NCBI GenBank assembly: GCA_947475415.1
Contig: CANJLH010000001.1
Coordinates: 62,001-126,000 of the forward strand
Direction: 5' to 3'
DNA: 64,000 nucleotides
Source of the DNA: Caulobacteraceae bacterium
GTDB taxonomy: Bacteria > Pseudomonadota > Alphaproteobacteria > Caulobacterales > Caulobacteraceae
In this document: in pieces, positions 8,617 to 16,804 of the stretch
Layout: every line of letters begins with the position of its first letter
Position numbering within the stretch: the first letter of the stretch is position 1
Notes under the pieces: model-generated
Database searches by the model: none
Told to the model about the DNA's origin: nothing
The model's input: the letters and a program-made list of their open reading frames with translations, nothing else
Made by a program: the position numbers and the translations under genes

Positions 8617-9567
8617 ATGTCGATCTGCGATTTCCTGTTTTCCGCCGACCTGTGCGTGCCCGCCGCCGCACCCTGCCTGGAAACCCTGAAGACCAGGCTC
8701 GGCCTGCCCCAGCCGGGGCCTGGCGCATTTGTCCAGTATGACGAGTCCGGTTGGGACGTGGTGTTCGCCCTGGTCAACAAGGCCTTCGCCGCCGCGCCCA
8801 CCCGGCTGGAGATCATCGCTCCGCCCGCCGCCGACGGCCCTCGCCCGGACCGGTTCGGTCGCAGGGTGTTCGAAGATCAAGCTCCCCGCGCCTGGCGCAC
8901 CCACGCCACGGTGGTTGCGGTTCCCGACCTGGACGCCCTGGTCGAGCGGGCGCGGGCCAAGGGCCTGCGATTCTTCTTCGAGCCGATGGCCGAGAACGTG
9001 CCTTTCGACAAGCTTTGGATGGGTTCGGCGCACGGTGACATCGGTGACTACGATTCCGCCGCCGACGATGGTTTCCGATTCGAGTTCATTCCCTCCAACT
9101 CGGTGGCCTTCTCCCCCAAGCTGTTCGAGACCCCGGTGGATGTTCCGCGGCCTGGAGAAACCGGCTTCCGGCGAATCCGTCACCGCGCCTTCCTGGTCGC
9201 CGACCTCGAAGCTTCCTTGCGCTCATTTGAAGACAAATTCGGCTGGACGCCGGCTGGCGCCGTCAAGGTCGAACCCGGCCGCGGCTATCGCTTCGCGGAC
9301 ATGAGCACCAACCATGGCCATGGCGCGGGATTGCGACTGGTGCAGGCCACGGATCCGGACAGCGCCGCCGGCCGCGACTTCGCCGCCCAGGGGGCGGGTC
9401 CCTACACAATCACAATCGCCACCTTCGACCTTACGGCCACGGCGGCGGATCTGGCCGCGCGGGGAACCGCATTCAACCGACTCCCAAACGGTGCGCATGA
9501 ACCAGAGGCCCTGGTTCCCGACCTCGGCGAAGTCGGCGCGCCGTTCGTGCTGGTTCCGGACGCTTGA
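8617..9567 (+). CDS. VOC (glyoxalase/dioxygenase-fold) protein, two tandem modules
   Basis: This is a 316-residue protein starting 18 bp after the CHAT gene with GAGGGAGG upstream, so co-transcription with that gene is possible. The size and the restart at about residue 185 (RHRAFLVADLEASLRSFEDKFG) suggest two vicinal-oxygen-chelate domains, as in 4-hydroxyphenylpyruvate dioxygenase-like and glyoxalase-like proteins. Metal ligands of the His...Glu type are not convincingly complete, so catalysis cannot be assigned. It could equally be a sequestration protein. It converges with the enoyl-CoA hydratase gene at 9580. Confidence 0.72.
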   Translation: MSICDFLFSADLCVPAAAPCLETLKTRLGLPQPGPGAFVQYDESGWDVVFALVNKAFAAAPTRLEIIAPPAADGPRPDRFGRRVFEDQAPRAWRTHATVVAVPDLDALVERARAKGLRFFFEPMAENVPFDKLWMGSAHGDIGDYDSAADDGFRFEFIPSNSVAFSPKLFETPVDVPRPGETGFRRIRHRAFLVADLEASLRSFEDKFGWTPAGAVKVEPGRGYRFADMSTNHGHGAGLRLVQATDPDSAAGRDFAAQGAGPYTITIATFDLTATAADLAARGTAFNRLPNGAHEPEALVPDLGEVGAPFVLVPDA

Positions 9568-9579
9568 CCCGCGGCGGCC

Positions 9580-10410
9580 TCAGCGCCCGGTGAACTTCGG
9601 CGGCCGTTTCTCTAGCGCCGCGGCGAGGCCTTCCTTGAAGTCCTCGCTGCTCAAAGCTTCACGGGCGTCGTCGCCGGAGGCGTAGAAGGCCTCGGCGAAG
9701 CTCTGGCCCCCGGCGGCCAGCACCTGTTTCTTGATCACCTGAACCGAACGCGGAGAGATGCGGCCGGCGAGGTCACGGGCGTAGTTTGTGGCGTAGGCGA
9801 CCAACTCGTCTGGCGCCACGACCTTGGTCACCAGGCCGATGGCCAGGGCTTCGTCGGCCTCAACTCGGCGTCCTGACATCAGCATCTCGCGGGCGCGGCC
9901 GGCCCCGATGGTGTGGGTGAGCGACCAGCAAAGCGCGACCTCCGGCGTCGCGCCGATGCGCGCGAAACCGGTCATGAAGGCCGCTGTCGCGGACGCTATG
10001 CGGATATCCGCGTGTAGCGCGAGCAGGAAGCCCGCCCCCACCGCCGGGCCATTGATCGCGGCGATCACCGGGACGCCAAGCCCCATGAAGAAGGTATAGC
10101 GGGAGCGGAACTCGGGCGGTGTATAGGGCGCCACATTGTAGAAATCATTGGGATCGATCGGCGAACGCTCGTTCTTCACCCGGGCGGTCGCATTGCTCTT
10201 CAGCCGGTCGATGTCGCCGCCGGATGAGAAAGCCGGCCCTGCGCCGGTGATCAGGATCGCGCGCACCGAGGCGTCCCCCGCCGCCTTGATCAGCGAGTCA
10301 TCGATAGCGTCGGTCATGGCCTGGGACATCGAATTGCGGCGCGCCGGATTGTTCAGTGTGATGGTCGCCAGCCCATCTTCCACGCCGTAGAGTACGATCG
10401 GTTCGTCCAT
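9580..10410 (-). CDS. Enoyl-CoA hydratase/isomerase family protein
   Basis: This is a 276-residue crotonase. ATG 10410 has GAGG at proper spacing; an in-frame ATG at 10440 adds ten residues without a ribosome site. The oxyanion-hole segments are GPAFSSGGDI and NGPAVGAGFLLALHADIR, and the Glu of RIGATPEVALCW lies in the usual catalytic helix region. It should act on acyl-CoA thioesters in the cytoplasm as hydratase or isomerase. The next gene in the same direction upstream is a TonB receptor (about 85 bp away), so it may be read from that promoter. Which reaction it performs cannot be told from sequence. Confidence 0.88.
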   Translation of the reverse strand: MDEPIVLYGVEDGLATITLNNPARRNSMSQAMTDAIDDSLIKAAGDASVRAILITGAGPAFSSGGDIDRLKSNATARVKNERSPIDPNDFYNVAPYTPPEFRSRYTFFMGLGVPVIAAINGPAVGAGFLLALHADIRIASATAAFMTGFARIGATPEVALCWSLTHTIGAGRAREMLMSGRRVEADEALAIGLVTKVVAPDELVAYATNYARDLAGRISPRSVQVIKKQVLAAGGQSFAEAFYASGDDAREALSSEDFKEGLAAALEKRPPKFTGR

Positions 10411-10496
10411 GTCCCGCCTCGCTGTTGGAGATTGCGACAAGTAAGCACGATGGCGCCCGGCCCCGTCGAGCCCAAAGCGCGCCCGTTGGCTCCGGC

Positions 10497-12422
10497 TCAG
10501 AAATCGGCGATCAAGAACAGGTTCCAGCGACGCGTGTCGTCCAACTGAAAGGTGTTGCTCGAGATCACCTTCCAGGTCCGCTGATCGAAGATGTTGTAGA
10601 CCACCAACCGCGCCGATAGGGGCGTGTCGCCGATCTTGAAATTCTGCCGCGCGCCCAGGTCGATGGTGGTGTGGCTTGGCAGGAAGAGCTGCCGGCCGCC
10701 CAGTTGCGCATACTCCGAGGCGGAGGCGGCCTTGGCGCTGTCATGCAGCACGCCCAGGGTAAGGTTCAGGCCGCCCATGATGTCGGTGCGGTAGGTGAAG
10801 TCGGCGCGCGCATGCAGCTTTGGCGTGCCAACCGGGCGCGGCCCCAGAAGGTCCTGGTCGACGGCCGGTCCGCTGACGGTTGGGTCCATCAGGATCGCAC
10901 CCGCCACCACGTGAAGCCGTTCGCCCAGGTGACCGGTGGCCGAGACCTCCAGACCGCGATGGCTCAGATCGCCCAGCTCCACATAGCGGCCGGCGGCGTC
11001 ATAGCTGAAGTTGGGCCGTTTCATCTCGAACACGCTGGCCACAATGCGCATGTCACCCACCGCCCAGCGCAGGCCCGCATCGATCTGGCTGGTCTGCGAA
11101 GACGGCAGTTGCTGGTTGCGGTTGACCGCGCTCTCCGGCGCGGCGCCGTTGTCCTCAAGGCCGCTGACATAGGCGGCGTAGAGGGCAAGGCGCCGGGTGG
11201 GCTGCACGACGACGCTGGCGTTGTAGAGCCAGGGCTTGGCTGACGACTGGGAGTGGATCGCCGGTCCATTGACCTCGGCGGAATAGTCGCTCTTGGTCAG
11301 ACCAAGATTGATCTGGCCGACCCCCTTCAGCGCGCCCTTGTAGCCGATCGAATAATTGGACTGGTCAAGCGTGGCGAGGTTGAGCCCGGTGAAGGCGAAA
11401 CGCGGCTTTTTTTCCGGGTCGGGTGTTCCCAGTTGGACTTCGCCAAAATCGAGCAATTGCGATCCGCCACTCTCGATATGACGGTGGCGGCCTCTGAGGT
11501 CGACGTGGACGGTGTGGCTAAGTTCCTCGTCGCCGAACTTGTAGGCGACGAACGCCTCCCAGCTGTTGGCGTAGGCGTTCTGGCGCGGGTCGGCCAGCAG
11601 CTTATGACTCGCCAACCCGGAGGGATCGCGAACCGAAAACAACTCCGTATAGTTCCGCTTGCGGTCGATGCGCGACTGAAACGCCCCGCCGCGGAACACA
11701 AGGCCGTCGCCAAGGTGCGCCTTCACGACCACGCCGCCGTTATAGTTCTCGGATCGGTTATTGGCCCAGGATTGACCCAGATAGCGCCTGGGTTTCACGA
11801 GCTCGGGGATGAAGGGGCCCGAGCTGATGATCAACGGCTTGGCGTCGATGTCATGTTGAATGAAGCCGCTGATAAAGGGCTTGATTTCCAGGTCGCCGAG
11901 GCGTGCGTAAGGCACCAGCCCGAAAGCGACATTGCGCGCGTCAGAGCCATCAATGAACTCCGGGCGGCCGTGGCTAATGCCGGCGCCCAGGCTGAGGTGA
12001 TCCTTGATCAGCGGAATTTCGGCGTCGTACTCGGCGATCATGCCGCCATAGTCGCGCAGGCTGATCTGTGCGGTCGAACGCAGCTTGTCGCCCGGCTCGC
12101 GGGCCCGGTAAGCGACGATGCCGCTGGGGGCCGGGGAAGGGTCACCTAGGGCGCCGAACCCGACCTTGATCGCATAGGACGCCCGCGCCCGCTGGATGAA
12201 CATCGCCAGTTGGTCGAAATAGACGTCGTCGATGCGGGCGTTGCCTGCGCGCTGGGGATTGAAACCCCTTACTTCAGTATCGGTGTAGATTCCGACCGTT
12301 TCCTGGCCGACGGCGCCGCCAAATGCATCTTCCGCCTTGGCCGCAGCGCTTTCTCCGGCGTGCTGCGCAAACGCGGAGTCAGGCGCGCAGATCCAGGCCG
12401 CGGTGAGCGCCACGGACACCAT
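10497..12422 (-). CDS. TonB-dependent outer-membrane receptor
   Basis: This 641-residue outer-membrane receptor imports an unknown ligand using TonB energy. A short signal peptide (ends DSAFA) is followed by plug-type sequence (VRGFNPQRAGNARIDDVYFDQL region) and then beta-barrel strands to a C-terminal Phe (LFLIADF). No clear TonB box is seen. The ATG at 12422 gives a signal peptide with no basic residue. In-frame upstream codons read WRVWRRP but no standard start codon lies there, while the best ribosome-site/ATG pair (12444) is in another frame. The start is therefore uncertain. It lies downstream of the duplicated GntR regulator with a strong palindrome between them, suggesting ligand-controlled expression. 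Confidence 0.85.
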   Translation of the reverse strand: MVSVALTAAWICAPDSAFAQHAGESAAAKAEDAFGGAVGQETVGIYTDTEVRGFNPQRAGNARIDDVYFDQLAMFIQRARASYAIKVGFGALGDPSPAPSGIVAYRAREPGDKLRSTAQISLRDYGGMIAEYDAEIPLIKDHLSLGAGISHGRPEFIDGSDARNVAFGLVPYARLGDLEIKPFISGFIQHDIDAKPLIISSGPFIPELVKPRRYLGQSWANNRSENYNGGVVVKAHLGDGLVFRGGAFQSRIDRKRNYTELFSVRDPSGLASHKLLADPRQNAYANSWEAFVAYKFGDEELSHTVHVDLRGRHRHIESGGSQLLDFGEVQLGTPDPEKKPRFAFTGLNLATLDQSNYSIGYKGALKGVGQINLGLTKSDYSAEVNGPAIHSQSSAKPWLYNASVVVQPTRRLALYAAYVSGLEDNGAAPESAVNRNQQLPSSQTSQIDAGLRWAVGDMRIVASVFEMKRPNFSYDAAGRYVELGDLSHRGLEVSATGHLGERLHVVAGAILMDPTVSGPAVDQDLLGPRPVGTPKLHARADFTYRTDIMGGLNLTLGVLHDSAKAASASEYAQLGGRQLFLPSHTTIDLGARQNFKIGDTPLSARLVVYNIFDQRTWKVISSNTFQLDDTRRWNLFLIADF

Positions 12423-12511
12423 AGGCCTGCGCCAAACGCGCCATGCGGCGATCCCTCGCAGGCTGCTGCTCCTCGGCTTTGTGATATAACCCCCGCCCGG
12501 CGACGCGGGCG

Positions 12512-12529
12512 CGCGTCAGAACTGACGCG
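12512..12529. promoter_or_regulatory. 18-bp perfect palindrome, candidate operator upstream of the TonB receptor
   Basis: CGCGTCAG and CTGACGCG face each other around a two-base centre (AA). It lies about 90 bp upstream of the receptor start and about 80 bp downstream of the GntR stop, where a receptor promoter would sit. The symmetry and position fit a dimeric repressor site, with the adjacent GntR protein as the obvious but unproven ligand-responsive candidate. Confidence 0.5.
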
Positions 12530-12611
12530 TTGTCTACTTATTCGGGCTGGGGTGCGAGCGCAATCGCTCGAGAGTCCCGCCCCCAAACCATTCTTCGCGA
12601 TTCATATCCGC

Positions 12612-14057
12612 TCAGAGGCTTGGATGATCGACCCGGCAGAGATCCATGACGATCCGCCTGGTGAGCGCCGCATCCCCGTCCTGGATCGCGGCTTGCGCCG
12701 CACGCGCAAGGATCATCCCCGCATCCGACGCTGTGGGCTGCGGGCCTTCGGTGGCCTCCAGGCCGATCAGCACAGCACTCACCAGCCCGGTCACGCGATT
12801 GGCCCCAACCCGGCCGAGCGCGCTCAGAAAACGGTTCGCCGCGCCGGCCGGATCGCCGGCGAGCGAAGCGTCCAACATCGCTCGCCCCCGATCATCAGCC
12901 GCCGCAGCGGCGGCCGCAAGGTTGGGCTGGACGGTCAGGCGAACTTCACCCACATGGCGCGGTTCGACGCCCAGGAAGCGTAGGCTGGATACCGCTGTTT
13001 CCACGGCATAGTCCGGCCGCGGAGAGCCGACGATGAACCCGCCTCGCTGCCCGCGCTTGGAACTGCAAACGCCATGCACCTCCAGGATGCGGGCGGCCTC
13101 GCGGAAGATATTCCGACTGACCCCGTATTCCGCCAGCAGCGCCGGTTCCAGGCCCAAATGATGGCCTGGCCGCCAGCCGTTGGCGGCGATGTTTCTAGCG
13201 ACCGATAGCGCCACCAGCTGACTGTGCTTGCGGCCTCGGCCCTCGTCCACCGCCTCGAGAATTTCCGAGGCGATCAAGGGGGCGGCGCCGGCCTGGGCCA
13301 GCCGCCGGCGGTCTTCCGCGCGCTGGATCAGCCGCGCCTGTTCGCCCGGCCGCGATGTGCGCAGCAGTTCGACAGCGCTGGTGGCGTCATCGGCGATGAT
13401 CGCCTCAATCAGCGCCTCCCAATGTTTGACCAACACCGCGCCGCCGCCCGGTTCCAGGGTGTTGTGAATGCGCTGCGGATCCTCCCGCGCCACGGCCGGA
13501 GCGAGGGCCCGAAACACCAACTTGTTCAGCACAGTCAGCAGCGGATTGTCGGCGATCTCAGCCAGCCGCGTAATAAGGCGATTGTAGCGCCGAATCAGCT
13601 CCGGCTCCGGGAGATCTCCGCCGTTCATCGCCCTGGCCAGCTCGCGCAGCCCCGCTGCGTCCGATGCAGTGACCCGCGCCACCACAGCGCGAAGCATGGC
13701 GTTCTGGAACAGGAATCGGGCGTCGATCAGCTCGCGAACATCCACATCGATGAGTTGGAGGTAGGTGGCCGTGGTCTGGGCCGCCACGTCTCCTGGCTGC
13801 CTGGCGACAACCAGTCCGCCACCGGCGCCTCTGCGCATCACCGCCAAGCCGTTCTGCTCGATCTGACGGACCGCCTCGCGCAGCACCGCATGGCTCACCC
13901 CATGGCGGGCGAGCAGTTCCTGCATCGAACCGACGGTGCGACCCACCGGCCAGCCCATTTCCATGATATCGCGGGCAATGGCGGCGGCGACACCTTCGGC
14001 CAGCTTCTTGGAGCGCGGCGTCGTCTCCGCGTCCCGGTTACTCGGCATGATGTTCAT
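12612..14057 (-). CDS. Tandem-duplicated GntR/FadR-type transcription regulator
   Basis: This 481-residue protein contains two complete GntR units in one chain. Winged helix 1 spans about 20-85 (LLARHGVSHAVLREAVRQIEQ), followed by an all-helical FCD-like ligand domain to about 265. A second winged helix spans about 280-345 (LLAEYGVSRNIFREAARILE), followed by another helical domain. GntR proteins normally dimerise from 230-250-residue chains, so this is a covalent pseudo-dimer. AGGTG precedes ATG 14057. The two halves are clearly diverged, so the duplication is old. Neighbours suggest it controls the downstream TonB receptor and enoyl-CoA hydratase, or the divergent SnoaL/APH genes. The effector could be an acyl-CoA or organic acid. 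Confidence 0.88.
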   Translation of the reverse strand: MNIMPSNRDAETTPRSKKLAEGVAAAIARDIMEMGWPVGRTVGSMQELLARHGVSHAVLREAVRQIEQNGLAVMRRGAGGGLVVARQPGDVAAQTTATYLQLIDVDVRELIDARFLFQNAMLRAVVARVTASDAAGLRELARAMNGGDLPEPELIRRYNRLITRLAEIADNPLLTVLNKLVFRALAPAVAREDPQRIHNTLEPGGGAVLVKHWEALIEAIIADDATSAVELLRTSRPGEQARLIQRAEDRRRLAQAGAAPLIASEILEAVDEGRGRKHSQLVALSVARNIAANGWRPGHHLGLEPALLAEYGVSRNIFREAARILEVHGVCSSKRGQRGGFIVGSPRPDYAVETAVSSLRFLGVEPRHVGEVRLTVQPNLAAAAAAADDRGRAMLDASLAGDPAGAANRFLSALGRVGANRVTGLVSAVLIGLEATEGPQPTASDAGMILARAAQAAIQDGDAALTRRIVMDLCRVDHPSL

Positions 14058-14105
14058 GATCGTTGCACCTGCCGAACCAAACCGGAACCGTTCGATCGAC
14101 GTATT

Positions 14106-14118
14106 CTACATTTCGTAG
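14106..14118. promoter_or_regulatory. Inverted repeat CTAC-N5-GTAG in the gntR/SnoaL divergent promoter region
   Basis: The arms CTAC and GTAG are separated by ATTTC, about 50 bp upstream of the GntR start and 158 bp upstream of the SnoaL start. Short palindromes of this size are common by chance, but the AT-rich position between divergent promoters makes it a reasonable autoregulatory site. Confidence 0.25.
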
Positions 14119-14275
14119 CTGACACACACGTCACATAAGCCGAATTGTCAACCGGCTGGGAATGACGACCGTCTCCGGATTAACCGGCGGGTCGCGCAAA
14201 CCGAATTGCAGACCGTTGCCGCCACCGCCCCAGATGCTAGGACTGGCGCAACGAAATGACCGGGAGATTGCGACC

Positions 14276-14770
14276 ATGAGCCGCGCCGAAGACGAACTTG
14301 CGATCCGACAACTGGCCGCCGCCTATACCGATGCCTGCAACTGCCGCTGTCCGGAGGGTATGGCCGGGGTTTATGCGCCGGACGGCGAGTTGATGACCGT
14401 TGGCCGCGACCGGCCGATCAAGGGCTATGATAAACTGTTGCTCGGCTTCCAGCGGTTGCTGGAACAGCGTGAATTCCTGATGCAGACCACCCATTCCGGA
14501 GTTGTGGAGGTGCGCGGCGATACGGCCGTGGCGCGCTGGTGGTTCACCGAGCTGAAGAAGCCCCTGGGCCATCCCAACTACCAGTACGTCTGGGGCTGCT
14601 ATCAGGACGAGTTGGTGCGCCTGCCCGAGGGATGGCGCTATGCGCGGCGGACGGCGGCCGGGATGATGACCTGGGAATTACCTCTGAGCGAGGGTCATGT
14701 GGGCCCGCCGCCCTTCCTGCCCATGCCGTCCTTGCCGGGTCGTGAGGCCGAGGCCCTGCAAACCGCCTGA
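14276..14770 (+). CDS. SnoaL-like (NTF2-fold) protein
   Basis: This is a 164-residue protein. The ATG at 14276 follows GGGAG; a longer frame from 14162 begins with a Pro-rich stretch unlike the family. The N-terminus (EDELAIRQLAAAYTDACNCRCPEGMAGVYAPDGEL) is the characteristic opening of SnoaL/NTF2-like cone-fold proteins. In catabolic clusters these act as small dehydratases, isomerases or cyclases, or bind substrate. It is followed by an APH-family gene in the same direction and is divergent from the duplicated GntR regulator. The function is not assignable beyond the fold. Confidence 0.82.
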   Translation: MSRAEDELAIRQLAAAYTDACNCRCPEGMAGVYAPDGELMTVGRDRPIKGYDKLLLGFQRLLEQREFLMQTTHSGVVEVRGDTAVARWWFTELKKPLGHPNYQYVWGCYQDELVRLPEGWRYARRTAAGMMTWELPLSEGHVGPPPFLPMPSLPGREAEALQTA

Positions 14771-14888
14771 ACACGCAGCAGGGTCGGCGCGCAGCACGGA
14801 CGTGATCAGAGACATGTCCGATACGCACCTACTGGCCAGGCGAGGCTGCGGCGGGTTTATTGCGCCTTCTGAGCAAACCGAGGCGCCC

Positions 14889-16253
14889 ATGGAAACCTTT
14901 GAAATCCCCGCAAACCTGCTGGGTGACGCGGGCCTCGCCAAGGTCCGCGCCTGGCTTGAGCAGAATATCGGCGGCGAGATCGGCGAATTCCGCCGCCAAC
15001 CGCGCTGGCGGCCGATGTATTTCGTAGACGTGGTGCGCGACGGCGAAGTGCTGCCGCTACTGATCCGCGGCGACCGGCCGGACGTGCCGCTGATTTTCCC
15101 ACTGGAGCATGAAATGCTCACCCAGCGGCTGATCCAGGAATGCGGGGTCGCCGCCCCGAAGATCTACGGCTGGTGCGACGATCCCCGCTGCATCATCATG
15201 GAGCGCGTCCCCGGCGTACCCCATTTCGACGGCGTCTCCGACCCGGACCGCAAGGCGGTGATGCACGACTACATGCGGCTGCTGGCGGACCTGCACCGGC
15301 TGCCGGTGGAGCCCTTCAAGGCCGCCGGAGTGCATCACGCCGCCACCCCGGACGAGGCGCACCTGATCGGCCAGCGGCGGTTTGAGACGATCTACCGCGC
15401 CACCAAGAAGCGTCCCGACCCCTTCCTGGAGTTCGTGCTGGGCTGGCTGAAACGCAATCCGCTCAAGCGGTCATATCGAGAAGCGGTGGTCTGCTGGGAT
15501 TCCGGACAATTCCACCAGCTCGACGGCAAGCTGGTGGGGTTCGTCGACCTGGAGATCGCCCACGTCGGCGATCCGATGCTGGACTTGGCCGGGTTCCGCA
15601 TGCGCGACACGGTGCTGGGCTTCGGTGATTTCAACGAGCTCTACGCGGTCTATGAGGACTACACCGGCGAAAAGGTGGACCTGGAGGCGATCAAGCACCA
15701 CCACCTTTTCTTCACCATGGCCAACGCCCTGTCCTTCCACACGGCCCTCGCCGACCCGGCGCCTGGGTCAGACTACATGACCAACCTGCAATGGGTGAAC
15801 GAGACCAACCGCTTCGCCCTGGAGGCCCTGGCGGAATACCTGGACCTGGACCTGCCCGAGGTCGCCATGCCCGAACCGGAGGCCACCGCCGCCTCGCCGC
15901 AGATCGCGCACCTGGTGCGGTTTCTGCGCAATGTGCACACCGACAACGAGATCCTCGCCCACGAACTGCGCAGCATGTTCCGGCTCTCCCGACACATCCA
16001 GCGCTGGGACGAGGTGGGCCGCGCGGTGGTGAACGCCAACCTGGACGACATGGCGGTCCTGCTCGGCCGCCGCCCGGAAACCTGGCAGGACGGCGAGGCG
16101 TCTCTGGAAGCCTATGTGCTGGCCGACAACGGCGCCCACGACCTGGATCTCATCCAGCTGTTCAATCGCATCTGCCAGCGCGCCCAGTCGCTCAACGGCC
16201 CCCCAGGCTCGCCCATAGCCCGCCACAACCCGATCCAGCGGTTCGGGCGGTGA
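14889..16253 (+). CDS. APH-family phosphotransferase-like protein with altered Brenner motif
   Basis: This encodes 454 residues from ATG 14889 (GAGG five bases upstream). Earlier in-frame ATGs at 14697 and 14814 lack good ribosome sites. The fold is kinase-like: MERVPGVPHF hinge region, DYMRLLADLHRLP helix and FVDLEIAHVGDP as the DFG-equivalent. The usual HGDxxxxN loop reads CWDSGQFH. The base Asp is kept, but the flanking His and the Mg-binding Asn are replaced by Cys and His. I recall similar CWD-x-GQFH loops in a sub-family of bacterial APH-like proteins near acyl-CoA genes, so this may be a lineage variant rather than decay. The substrate is unknown; antibiotic resistance is unlikely. Confidence 0.8.
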   Translation: METFEIPANLLGDAGLAKVRAWLEQNIGGEIGEFRRQPRWRPMYFVDVVRDGEVLPLLIRGDRPDVPLIFPLEHEMLTQRLIQECGVAAPKIYGWCDDPRCIIMERVPGVPHFDGVSDPDRKAVMHDYMRLLADLHRLPVEPFKAAGVHHAATPDEAHLIGQRRFETIYRATKKRPDPFLEFVLGWLKRNPLKRSYREAVVCWDSGQFHQLDGKLVGFVDLEIAHVGDPMLDLAGFRMRDTVLGFGDFNELYAVYEDYTGEKVDLEAIKHHHLFFTMANALSFHTALADPAPGSDYMTNLQWVNETNRFALEALAEYLDLDLPEVAMPEPEATAASPQIAHLVRFLRNVHTDNEILAHELRSMFRLSRHIQRWDEVGRAVVNANLDDMAVLLGRRPETWQDGEASLEAYVLADNGAHDLDLIQLFNRICQRAQSLNGPPGSPIARHNPIQRFGR

Positions 16254-16407
16254 GGGTGGCGCCGTGACGAGATGTCACCAAAACTCATGCGCCTAACAGG
16301 CCCGAAAGGCGAGTTCCCGGAGGCCTACCCACGGCAGCCTTGGGAGCGAGGGGAACCCAGGGAATTCTGGATACATGTTACGTTGCAGGATTCCGGGGAG
16401 AGCCACT

Positions 16408-16764
16408 ATGCCAGACCAACGTTATGAAGCGTCCGCATATGAGTTCGCGAAACTGGCGCTGGGATCGCTGATCACCTCGTGCAGTGGCGCCCTCATTGGG
16501 CTGATGGCCTTTGCGGGCCAGCAGCCGCACCTACCACCCGCGGCAGCGTGGCGGCTGGGCTTGGCGGCGGGGTGGCTGGGCACGGCCCTGCTGCTGGCTC
16601 TGTTTTCGGCGCTGCTTGCCTTTGCCAATCACGCCCTCCTGGCCTGGGGCAAACCTAGGCCGTGGCTTCGGGGACTAGCGGTTTCGGTGGGAGTCGCCAG
16701 TCTCGTGGCCCTCGCCGTTGGTGGGCTCGCCGCGGTGCAGATGCTTCTGTCGGCTGTTGGATAG
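16408..16764 (+). CDS. Small three-helix inner-membrane protein
   Basis: This is a 118-residue protein beginning at ATG 16408 with GGGGAG seven bases upstream. Three hydrophobic segments are visible, at about residues 20-38, 48-75 and 88-115. There are no charged catalytic motifs. I do not recognise a family. It is isolated between the APH-like gene and the convergent sulfotransferase cluster, with its own 154-bp upstream spacer. Confidence 0.7.
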   Translation: MPDQRYEASAYEFAKLALGSLITSCSGALIGLMAFAGQQPHLPPAAAWRLGLAAGWLGTALLLALFSALLAFANHALLAWGKPRPWLRGLAVSVGVASLVALAVGGLAAVQMLLSAVG

Positions 16765-16804
16765 CCTACCGTACAATGCCCGCTAGGGATTGCGGACCGC
16801 CGTC

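Noticed and set aside
14889..16253. Aminoglycoside resistance gene
   Set aside because: The kinase fold is present but the loop motif and neighbours point to another substrate.
16264..16278. GTGAC-N5-GTCAC inverted repeat after the APH-like gene
   Set aside because: Resembles a CRP/FNR site, but the spacing is one base off and it overlaps no clear promoter; short enough to be chance.
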